40,011 bases of DNA from Parvularcula maris (lineage in GTDB: Bacteria; Pseudomonadota; Alphaproteobacteria; Caulobacterales; Parvularculaceae). Both the position numbers and the translations under genes were made by a program. Shown here piece after piece: positions 28,064 through 34,624 of this stretch. The stretch spans positions 1-40,011 of the forward strand of contig NZ_JANIBC010000020.1 in NCBI RefSeq assembly GCF_024505085.1. The letters are read 5' to 3'. Within the stretch, counting starts at the first letter, position 1, and each line of letters starts with the position of its first letter. The notes below the pieces were generated by a model. It ran no database searches and was not told where the DNA came from. It saw only the letters and a program-made list of their open reading frames with translations.

Positions 28064-29329
28064 GCGTTGATACGCCATCGGTTCAAGTATCAACGCGAAC
28101 GCCCGCTTCGTCGGTGTGGACGCCTATGAAGAAGCGGGCGGCAAGGTGCGCCGTGACCTCTTTGGCGAGGAGGGTGACACCCTCGCCGATGACGGCCTTC
28201 TGACCCGCCTCGCAGAGAAAAAGCTGCAGGAGATCGCAGACAGCCTACGCCCCGAAGGCTGGTCCTGGGTCCTGGCCATGGTCGAGTTCGACCCGAGCCT
28301 TCACCAGAGCTGCTACCGGGTGCATCCGCAGCTAAGGGAGGTGACCGGCGAGGCAAAGGAGGAGCGTGACCGGCTGGCCGAGCGGCTCAAGACCCTTCTC
28401 GACAGCCCGGAAGGCACCGAGCCGGAGAACCACGACCTTAGCAGGGCAGAGTGGGAAGAGGTCGAGGCCATCGAAACGCGCATGGACGATATCGACAAGG
28501 CGCATACGGACTTTACCGATGAAGACAAAGGCAAGGGCGGCGTGGTGGTCCACCTCGACCATCGAGGCAAGGCGAAGATCGTGCGGGGTCTGGTCAGGCG
28601 CGCCGACGACAAGACCAAAGTGAAGAAAGCGGAGAAGCCCTCTGTACCCACGGTGTTCACAAGCGCTGCATGGAGATCGTCACCCAAGCCCTCGCCCGCG
28701 ATGTGGCGGCGAACCCGCCTGAGGCCGACATCCTTCTCACCGCCGTCCTCGCCGGAAGCGCCTTCAGCCACTGGACGCTTCAGGGCACCAAGCTGGCGAT
28801 CAGCGGCTTCCATCCCTCGGACGGGTCGGAGCTGCCGGTGAGCCACGCGCTCGCCGAACGGCAGGAGCACTTCGCCGAGCGGCTGAGTGACAGCCTTGCC
28901 GAGACGGTCACGATGGTGGCGGTTCTTACTGAGGAGGAACGCCGTGAGCTTCGCAGCCTGTGCCTTGCGGCATCCCTCGACTTCAGCGAAGCCCGCAGCG
29001 ACCAGCCTGACCATGCAGCGCGGAGAACGGCGGGCCTCATCGCCGAGCGGTTCGGCAGCGACCTTCGCCGACACTGGACGCCCGACGAGGCGTACTTCCA
29101 GAAGCTCAGCCGCCCTGCCGTTGCGGAGGCCTTAGCCGAGATGGGCAGCCAGGAGACCGGGCTGGAGCGTGCCAAGAAGGCGGATCTGGTGCCAATGGCC
29201 GCAAGGCGCGCGAAGGCGTCGGGGTGGCTGCCGGAGAGCGTGCGGTTCGCTCAGAGAGCGGAAGAAGAGACGCCCGCGCTGGAGGCAGGCGAGGCCGAAG
29301 CAGAAGCTTCGCTACCAGAAACCGCTTGA
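27617..29329 (+). pseudogene. parB: Degraded parB (KorB-like partition protein)
   Basis: ParB-like sequence runs through three reading-frame segments. Segment 1 is in frame with ardC to about 28027 (ending GAHAIRR). Segment 2 is in the next frame: LTEGEMPATDS, a TGA at 28068, then FVGVDAYEEAGGKVRRDLF to about 28640. Segment 3 returns to the first frame (VHKRCMEIVTQALARDVAANP near 28655 to 29329, ending in an Ala/Glu-rich tail after KASGWLPESVRF). The true N-terminus is missing. At least two frameshifts and one stop mean no normal ParB is made. In relatives of this element ParB is a large protein encoded just after ardC. Confidence 0.78.
28064..28096. repeat. Perfect 10-base inverted repeat inside parB
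   Basis: GCGTTGATAC (28064-28073) and GTATCAACGC (28087-28096) form a perfect 10-base stem with a 13-base loop. It sits between the ParB segments PATDS and ARFVGVDAY, brings in the TGA at 28068, and looks like an insertion of about 33-36 bases. Confidence 0.6.
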
Positions 29330-29881
29330 AGAAGGCTGTCAGTCCTGCCGCGCCGAGAGCGGAGCGCGGCGGGTCCGACGCGCAGCGACGAAAGTCGGTT
29401 AGACGAGTCGCCCGCAGAGCCGGGCCGACGGCTTCTGCCGCAGAACCGCTGCAACGTTGGTGAGAAGCTTAGTGGGCGGAGTATCGCCATATCGCCGTCC
29501 TTAGACACCACGCACGATGGCCGAGCTGAAGGTCCGAAGCGCCGCGCCCGCGTGTCCCGCACGAAGTCGCTGATGGCACCTTATCCGCTGCCATGGCGGC
29601 GGTCTCCTTCCGTCTCCTGCGTGGTGCGCGGAAGAACATCCCTTCCGACTGACGACCAGGCCCTAGGGCAGACGCCAGGCGCACGAAACCGCCCTCCCCC
29701 GAAAAACTCCGGTGGCTCGCCTGACGGCGGAGCCATTCCATCGCGAAGCAGTTTTTAGGTCTCCGGCGGTCCTCCGCTTCGCTGCGGCCCCGAGGGGTTC
29801 GTCCGCCTGCCGCCCGCCCCCTTTCGGGCCTCGGTCGGCAGGGATGGTCCCGCCGACCACGGACAGAAGGAGACCACCACC
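29330..29881. other. Non-coding leader upstream of the DUF736 gene, with hairpin
   Basis: About 550 bases with no supported gene. Its last part has a strong stem-loop at 29833-29858: GGTCGGC, a bulged A, GGGA, loop TGG, TCCC, GCCGACC. CCCCGAGGGG and CCGC-TTCGCT-GCGG lie just before it. A ribosome site AGAAGGAGA precedes the ATG at 29882. The GGTCCCGCCGACC strand of this hairpin recurs at 32649-32661. Confidence 0.5.
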
Positions 29882-30211
29882 ATGGCAGCCATCGGCTACG
29901 TCACCCACAACCTCGAGCGGGACAGCTACAAGGGCTCGCTCAAGACCCTCACCATCGCCTGCGGCATTGAGCTGATCCCGAACGGCGAGAAGGACGGCGA
30001 CAAGCAGCCCGACTTCCGCATCTTCACCGACGAGCGCACCGAGATCGGGGCGGGCTGGAAGAGGACCGGCAAGAACTCCGGCAAGCCTTACGTCTCGCTG
30101 ACTTTCGCCGCCCCCGAGCTCGGACCCAAGCGCCTCTACGCCAATCTCGGCCCCGCGGCAGGACAGGACGACAGCTCCGTCTACGCCATCATCTGGAACC
30201 CCGAAGGCTGA
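29882..30211 (+). CDS. DUF736 family protein, 109 aa
   Basis: MAAIGYVTHNLERDSYKGSL, then PDFRIFTDERTEIGAGWKR and PYVSLTFAAPELG, are the family hallmarks; the protein ends with VYAIIWNP. DUF736 genes are short, very common in alphaproteobacterial conjugative elements, and have no proven function; a role early after transfer is often assumed. Full length. Strong ribosome site. It begins a small accessory block with the DUF2958 gene. Confidence 0.92.
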   Translation: MAAIGYVTHNLERDSYKGSLKTLTIACGIELIPNGEKDGDKQPDFRIFTDERTEIGAGWKRTGKNSGKPYVSLTFAAPELGPKRLYANLGPAAGQDDSSVYAIIWNPEG

Positions 30212-30217
30212 GGCCCG

Positions 30218-30242
30218 CGCCCGCCTCTTATCGGGGCGGGCG
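30218..30242. repeat. Hairpin between the DUF736 and DUF2958 genes
   Basis: CGCCCGCC (30218-30225) and GGCGGGCG (30235-30242) form a perfect 8-base stem with a 9-base loop. There is no T-run, so it may be an mRNA-processing or partial-terminator site. Confidence 0.4.
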
Positions 30243-30270
30243 TCCCTCCTTCCGACCAAGGATACCCACC

Positions 30271-30687
30271 ATGGAACTCATCCTCGACGAACACCGCCCG
30301 CAGCTTCACACCAACTTCGCCGACGACACCAAAGATCATCTTCCTGTCGTCAAGCTCTTCTGCCCCTGGGGCGCGGCCACCTGGCTACTCACCGGCCTCG
30401 ACCCGGAGGACGACAATACCGCCTTCGGACTTTGTGACCTTGGCCTCGGCTTCCCAGAGATTGGCTATCTCAGCCTCTCCGAACTCCGCTCACTGAAGGG
30501 GCCCTTTGGGCTTCGCGTCGAGCGGGACCTTCACTTCCGCGCCCTCTGCTCCCTAACGGTCTATGCTGAGGCCGCACGGCTGGCTGAGGGCATCACCGAG
30601 AACGAAGATGCACTTCGCGGTGCGCTCCACGTGCTGGAAGCGAAGGCGCGCGGCGAAGGTAGAAGCTGCCGCGGCTTCTGGGCCTGA
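30271..30687 (+). CDS. DUF2958 family protein, 138 aa
   Basis: The core PVVKLFCPWGAATWLLTGLD, then DDNTAFGLCDLGLGFPEIGY and LSLSELRSLKGPFGLRVERD, is diagnostic of DUF2958. Function is unknown; the gene regularly travels with ardC, parB and DUF736 genes in mobile elements. Full length, with AAGGAT before the ATG. The last 40 residues (LEAKARGEGRSCRGFWA) differ from the consensus as I recall it. Confidence 0.9.
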   Translation: MELILDEHRPQLHTNFADDTKDHLPVVKLFCPWGAATWLLTGLDPEDDNTAFGLCDLGLGFPEIGYLSLSELRSLKGPFGLRVERDLHFRALCSLTVYAEAARLAEGITENEDALRGALHVLEAKARGEGRSCRGFWA

Positions 30688-30695
30688 CCCAGCGG

Positions 30696-30727
30696 TGAAG
30701 CGGTGCGGCTTCGGATGCGCCGCTTCA
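30696..30727 (+). terminator. Candidate terminator after the DUF2958 gene
   Basis: TGAAGCGG (30696-30703) pairs perfectly with CCGCTTCA (30720-30727) around a GC-rich inner loop, nine bases after the stop codon. Only a weak TCCTTGTG tail follows. Confidence 0.35.
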
Positions 30728-30782
30728 TCCTTGTGACGACACGTCGAAGCCTCGCCATCTCATAAATCGAGGCAGGAATTTC

Positions 30783-30811
30783 TTGAAACTTTCACATATT
30801 GCAAGTATCAA
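30783..30811 (+). promoter_or_regulatory. Candidate promoter for abiEi, possibly leaderless
   Basis: TTGAAA (30783-30788) and TATCAA (30806-30811) are spaced 17 bases apart, a good sigma70-type pair in a local AT-rich patch. The -10 end is only five bases from the ATG at 30817, so transcription would begin at or beside the start codon, and no ribosome site is seen. CTTGA and TCAAG (30782-30786, 30808-30812) form an inverted repeat over the promoter, where the AbiEi antitoxin could bind; the family is known to autoregulate. Confidence 0.45.
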
Positions 30812-30816
30812 GAATT

Positions 30817-31485
30817 ATGTCGACGCTCGCTGAAATTATTCGGACCGCCAGACAGGCCGACCGGCTGCTGACGGAGGGCTCGCTCCGAAGTCTTCTGGGC
30901 GGCAGCGACAGCCGCCGCTACGGCCTCGTCAACCGAGCGTTGAAAGACGGCTCGCTGATCCGCATCAAGCGGGGCCTCTACACGCTTTCGCCCGACTATC
31001 GAACGAGCCCGCCCCATCCTTTTGCCGTCGCGCAGGGCATCGTGCCCGGCAGCTACGTCTCGCTCGAAACCGCCCTCGCGCACTATGGCTGGATTCCCGA
31101 AGCGGTTTTCGAGACCGCCAGCATCGCTCCGGGGCGAAAGTCTTCCGAGTGGGACCACGAGACGATGGGACGGTTCGGCTTCTACCCGCTTGCGCTTCAG
31201 CCCTACGGTTTCCTACGGCAGGTCGACCGTGTCGAAATCGGCGGTCAGACCGCTCTTCTCGCTCGCCCGCACCGCGCGCTGATGGATCTGGTCGCGCGCC
31301 GGAAGCTACCCTGGCAGGGACTGGAATGGCTTGTAGAGAGCTTGCGGATCGAGCTCCAGCACCTCGGGAACATCCGGCTGAAAGACCTCGATGCCCTGAA
31401 GACCGTCTACAAGCAGAAGCTCCCGAACCTCTTCCTGCGCGAACTCCGGACGGCGGTCGCTGATCTAAAGGGGACGAAGCGATGA
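30817..31485 (+). CDS. abiEi: AbiEi antitoxin of a type IV toxin-antitoxin pair
   Basis: 222 residues. The N-terminal winged-helix part (RRYGLVNRALKDGSLIRIKRGLYTL) and the middle HPFAVAQGIVPGSYVSLETA, LAHYGWIPEAVFE are the AbiEi pattern; the C-terminal antitoxin domain follows (ALLARPHRALMDLVARRKL). It represses its own promoter and blocks the AbiEii nucleotidyltransferase without a stable complex. The ATG at 30817 is chosen over a TTG at 30799 because it begins the conserved MSTLAEII segment. Its stop overlaps the toxin start. Confidence 0.88.
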   Translation: MSTLAEIIRTARQADRLLTEGSLRSLLGGSDSRRYGLVNRALKDGSLIRIKRGLYTLSPDYRTSPPHPFAVAQGIVPGSYVSLETALAHYGWIPEAVFETASIAPGRKSSEWDHETMGRFGFYPLALQPYGFLRQVDRVEIGGQTALLARPHRALMDLVARRKLPWQGLEWLVESLRIELQHLGNIRLKDLDALKTVYKQKLPNLFLRELRTAVADLKGTKR

Positions 31486-32342
31486 TCGAACTAATCAAGG
31501 ACCGGCTCAAGACCTACGGGATCAGTAACCCGCTGGACGAGGAGCACGCCACCAAGGAGGTCCTGCAGGAGATCGCGCTCTACGCCCTCTGGCGATTGCG
31601 CTTCTTCGACGTCGGCCTTTTTCAGGGCGGGACCTCCCTACGCATTCTCCACGGCCTTCCGCGGTTCTCGGAAGACCTCGACTTCATGCTCCGCCGTCCC
31701 GATCCAGACTTTGACTGGTCCCGCTATCTCGAACCGATGCTGGGCATCTTTGCCGAGTTCGGTCTTCAGTCCGAAGCCCTGCCTCGCGGCAAGATGGACG
31801 CTCGGATCAGGGCTGCGGTGATCAAGGACACGTCGGTGGCCCAACAGATCGATCTCGGGTTCGCGGACCGCGATCCGCGGCGGAAAATCAAGATCAAACT
31901 CGAGATCGATGTCGAACCTCCGCTCTATTCGGGGGAGGACGTCACCTTCCTGGATTTCCCCCTCGATCACGAAGTCCGTCACCAGGATCTGGCATCGAAC
32001 TTCGCGCTCAAGGTCCACGCCCTCCTGTGCCGAGGCTTCCTCAAGGGACGGGACTGGTTCGATTTCTCCTGGTACGTCGCCCGCGGCGTCTATCCCAACC
32101 TGCCGCATCTTGAGGTCGCGCTCTCTCAGTTCGGCCCGTGGTCTGAAGAAGAGGGTCTTCGAGTCGATCCCGATTGGCTCCTTGCCGCTCTTACCGAGAA
32201 GATCGCCGAGATCGAATGGAGCGCGGCGGCCGAGGACGTCAGGCGGTTTCTCAAGCCCGCGCAGGCCGCTTCGCTGGATCTCTGGAGTAAGCGCTTCTTT
32301 CTCGACAAGCTTCGCAAGCTCGACGCCAACCGCCCTTACTAA
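31482..32342 (+). CDS. abiEii: AbiEii nucleotidyltransferase toxin
   Basis: 286 residues, ATGA-coupled to the antitoxin gene. DNA polymerase-beta-like nucleotidyltransferase motifs are intact: FQGGTSLRILHGLPRFSEDL with the metal-binding SEDLDF (63-68), a basic strand KIKLEIDVEPP, and the C-terminal motif ALKVHALLCRGFLKGRDWFD with the conserved K-G-RDWFD. These toxins act on tRNA or other RNA acceptors in infected cells and give phage abortive infection or element stability. No frameshift is seen, so the pair looks functional. Confidence 0.9.
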   Translation: MIELIKDRLKTYGISNPLDEEHATKEVLQEIALYALWRLRFFDVGLFQGGTSLRILHGLPRFSEDLDFMLRRPDPDFDWSRYLEPMLGIFAEFGLQSEALPRGKMDARIRAAVIKDTSVAQQIDLGFADRDPRRKIKIKLEIDVEPPLYSGEDVTFLDFPLDHEVRHQDLASNFALKVHALLCRGFLKGRDWFDFSWYVARGVYPNLPHLEVALSQFGPWSEEEGLRVDPDWLLAALTEKIAEIEWSAAAEDVRRFLKPAQAASLDLWSKRFFLDKLRKLDANRPY

Positions 32343-32764
32343 CTGGCCGCGCGAAAGACGGTCCCTCTTCGGCCAGCAGCTCTCGTCGTGGTTCGAGACC
32401 GAAGGAGTACGTGGTTGCTCAGGCCGCCAGCTTACTATGTGACACAGCCTGGTTCCTCTCCCTGAGCGCCTCACCGAGCTGAACCCTGCGTCCGTCAGTC
32501 CGTGACGGACGCGCCGCGTTGGCGCTGGTCGCGCCAACCCTTTCCCTCTTTCGACAACGCGCCAACCTACACCGCCCGATCGCTCCGCCTCCAGGATCGA
32601 AACTTCTTGCCGGTCGCGTCCGAGGCTTGCGCGGGAAGGCGGGGGTTCGGTCCCGCCGACCGGCAACAAGTTCCGCCCGCATGGCGGCGCCCTTCGGGCG
32701 TCCTGGACCCGAACCGCCGTGCGGCTCCGGCCTGCGGTGTCGATCAGAAGAAGGAGCCGACGCC
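32343..32764. repeat. Second hairpin-rich leader
   Basis: No supported gene. Perfect stems: GTCCGTCA-GTCCG-TGACGGAC (32490-32510) and GTTGGCGC-TGGTC-GCGCCAAC (32518-32538). A longer structure pairs 32603-32616 with 32657-32670 (14 bases, one mismatch), encloses GCGGGA/TCCCGC (32631-32636 and 32651-32656), and may be closed further by TCCAGGA/TCCTGGA (32590-32596, 32701-32707). It shares GGACGCGCCGCG with the ardC leader and GGTCCCGCCGACC with the DUF736 leader. AAGAAGGAG precedes the ATG at 32765. Confidence 0.6.
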
Positions 32765-32968
32765 ATGACCAACATCGTAGAAACCAAAGCCTTGTTCAGC
32801 TTGGAGGAGGAGATCGCCGTTGCCGAAGCCGAGCTCGTAAGCGCAACACGTTTCGCCCGCCGGAGCGAGGCGGACTTCGACCGCTACGGCGTTCAGAACA
32901 CCCCTCATCTGGCTGCTCTCGCTACCAGGTTGGACCGGTTGAAAGCAGAGCAGCGAACGGCAGCCTGA
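32765..32968 (+). CDS. Small helical protein, 67 aa, unknown
   Basis: ATG at 32765 with an AAGAAGGAG ribosome site. The sequence (FSLEEEIAVAEAELVSATRF, ATRLDRLKAEQRT) predicts two amphipathic helices, possibly a coiled coil. No family recognised. The elaborate leader resembles those of ardC and the DUF736 gene, which argues that this is a real accessory gene of the element. Confidence 0.6.
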   Translation: MTNIVETKALFSLEEEIAVAEAELVSATRFARRSEADFDRYGVQNTPHLAALATRLDRLKAEQRTAA

Positions 32969-33023
32969 GAGGTTGCGAACTGAACGCGACGGCTGCCGGG
33001 TCGTCGTGTTTGGTGTCGTGAAG

Positions 33024-33040
33024 CGGTTCCACTGGAACCG
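33024..33040. repeat. Short perfect hairpin
   Basis: CGGTTCC-ACT-GGAACCG, 7-base stem with 3-base loop, 56 bases after the small helical gene. No T-run follows. It could be a transcript-end structure or part of an inserted segment. Confidence 0.35.
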
Positions 33041-33156
33041 GGAATATCAACTGCTGCCTGCAATCATATTCCGTGATTTCAAACGAAAGAAGCTTCGTAA
33101 GAAACGCGGAGCTTGCCACGCGTTTCGTACGGCACGACATTGAAAGTCGGAGGGAG

Positions 33157-33327
33157 ATGATGCTCAACAAGGAAACGACGCGGGTCCTCGAAGAGCAACG
33201 ACGCCACGCTCTGACCGAGGAGGACGCAGCTGTCTTTGCCGTGGCCCTCAACAAAACGCCTGAGCCGACCTGGAAGGCCAGAGAGGCTGTCCAAGCCTAC
33301 CGCAACCGCGTAGTTCATGCCGACTGA
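33157..33327 (+). CDS. DUF1778-like antitoxin fragment, 56 aa
   Basis: The segment VLEEQRRHALTEEDAAVFAV, LNKTPEPTWKAREAVQAYR resembles the C-terminal half of TacA/DUF1778 antitoxins, the part that wraps the GNAT toxin. The N-terminal ribbon-helix-helix DNA-binding half is absent. A GGAGGGAG site sits just before ATG 33157 (a second ATG follows at 33160). The frame is open back to a GTG at 33073, but that extension does not look like the family. No GNAT acetyltransferase toxin gene is beside it. Probably a remnant or a reduced antitoxin. Confidence 0.45.
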   Translation: MMLNKETTRVLEEQRRHALTEEDAAVFAVALNKTPEPTWKAREAVQAYRNRVVHAD

Positions 33328-33568
33328 GAGATGCCCTAAGCTTGGTGTTGGGGGTTCGGGGTTGAGAGTGTTCCGAGCCACCCTTCTCGGATATTTCTGG
33401 CGATGAAGGACGTGCAGGCGATTTCAGAGTCCGACTGACGGTTTACGGCGACGGCGTTCCGTTCTATCTTCGTTCTGCTTTCGCCCGGTGATCGATCTCC
33501 GCTCCTCAGGAGATCAAACCCATGGACTTTCTACCGACGCATGGCGGCCCTGACCGCTGCCGGTTCCT

Positions 33569-33895
33569 TCAAGACTGGTTTTCAGCGCCTTCCCGTTCAG
33601 GCCCCTCAGTCTTATCGGTCACGGGCGGCTTTGCATCGTCGCCGCGACTCGGTGGCGATGCCCTACCCTCACTCCGCGACATGCGCCGCACGCTCTCTTC
33701 GGGACCGAGTTCCGAAAGCTTCGCCAGCACCTTCGCCAAGTCGTCGAGCTTCCAGGCGTGGAGCTTCGATGCCATCACCAGCCTGCCGAGGTGCTGGGCG
33801 GCATCGGCTTCGATCTGCTTCGCCTTCTTCGCGAGACTTTCCTGCTTCGCACGATGGGCTTCGAGTTCGGCAATCGGGTTCTTCTTCGCGGGCAC
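33569..33895 (-). CDS. TraC-like conjugal transfer protein, 108 aa
   Basis: The GTG at 33895 has AAGGA seven bases upstream and begins VPAKKNPIAELEAHRAKQES, a start typical of small TraC-type proteins of alphaproteobacterial conjugation systems. A long charged helix follows (LAKKAKQIEADAAQHLGRLV), then ALHAWKLDDLA-like residues (SKLHAWKLDDLAKVLAKL) and a disordered polar tail. An upstream extension to 34093 is low-quality and rejected. Divergent from the coupling-protein gene pair at 34325. TraC-type proteins are thought to be relaxosome or primase accessories. Confidence 0.6.
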   Translation of the reverse strand: MPAKKNPIAELEAHRAKQESLAKKAKQIEADAAQHLGRLVMASKLHAWKLDDLAKVLAKLSELGPEESVRRMSRSEGRASPPSRGDDAKPPVTDKTEGPEREGAENQS

Positions 33896-34324
33896 GGCCG
33901 GGTCCTTTCTGGTCGATAGGTCCCACTCTGAAGGATCGAACAGCTCCCTTCGCGGGCTACAAGGACGATCCAAACTGTCCTGTCCGAAAGAGCTGCAATC
34001 CTTCCTTCGCCGAGGGGCCGATCCGTCCGGAAAGAGAAAGCGACGGGCCTGCCGAGAACGGCCAGGGGGCCCCACTGGCCTGATCACACACAACGCACAG
34101 GGTGCCGAGGGGCGGCAAAGCCAGTCTATGCCTGGGTTTGAGGGCTCGTCCGCAAAATCGGCTCCGTTCGGACATCGGTATCCGATACATCGTGATCACC
34201 AATATCTATACGGCACACGGCGGATACAGCCTGTAGCCCTAGCGCGCCGTCGATGCACCGATTGGTCAGAGGGCCGATTTTCGACCGAGTGGCCTGAGGT
34301 GCGTTTCAACGCAGGAGGCCGGTC
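33896..34324. other. Gap between divergent transfer genes; possible oriT region
   Basis: About 430 bases with no supported gene between the TraC-like gene and the coupling-protein pair. It has an AT-richer segment (34175-34225) with a small hairpin ATCGG-TAT-CCGAT (34174-34186). In Ti-like and related elements the transfer origin lies in such a divergent gap. No nic-site sequence could be recognised, so this is position-based only. Confidence 0.3.
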
Positions 34325-34624
34325 ATGACCGATTGCGCCCGCTACCAGTTCCGCCTCGGCAAAAAAGACGCCTGGGCCCTTGAGAAGGCTGCCAAAGAGC
34401 GCGGTATCGCCGCCAACCTCATGGCCAAGAAGATCGTCCAGACGGTCCTTCGCGACGACCTCGTCTCCCCCGACCGGCTCGCCGAAGACCTCCTCATCAT
34501 CCGTGCCGGCATGGAGCAGCTCTTCAGCCGGTCGGACCGCGACGAGGAGCTGGACCACGCCATCGAGCGGCTTTGTTCGAAGCGGAAAGCGGCCCGTCTC
34601 TCCGGTCTCCAGGAGGTGGTATGA
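34325..34624 (+). CDS. Small ribbon-helix-helix-like protein, 99 aa
   Basis: AGGAGG six bases before the ATG. RYQFRLGKKDAWALEKAAKE, then RGIAANLMAKKIVQTVLRDD, follows the strand-helix-helix spacing of ribbon-helix-helix DNA-binding proteins. The C-terminal half is helical (DRDEELDHAIERLCSKRKAA). The stop overlaps the start of the coupling protein (ATGA), so the two are co-translated. By position it may be a relaxosome accessory that links oriT to the coupling protein; this is inference. Confidence 0.65.
   Translation: MTDCARYQFRLGKKDAWALEKAAKERGIAANLMAKKIVQTVLRDDLVSPDRLAEDLLIIRAGMEQLFSRSDRDEELDHAIERLCSKRKAARLSGLQEVV

Noticed and set aside
31638-32669. 343-codon minus-strand open frame
   Set aside because: Antisense to the AbiEii toxin and running on into the hairpin leader; composition is that of a shadow.
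33896-34093. N-terminal extension of the TraC-like gene
   Set aside because: The extension is Arg/Pro/Ser-rich with no family match; GTG at 33895 has a good ribosome site and a typical first motif.
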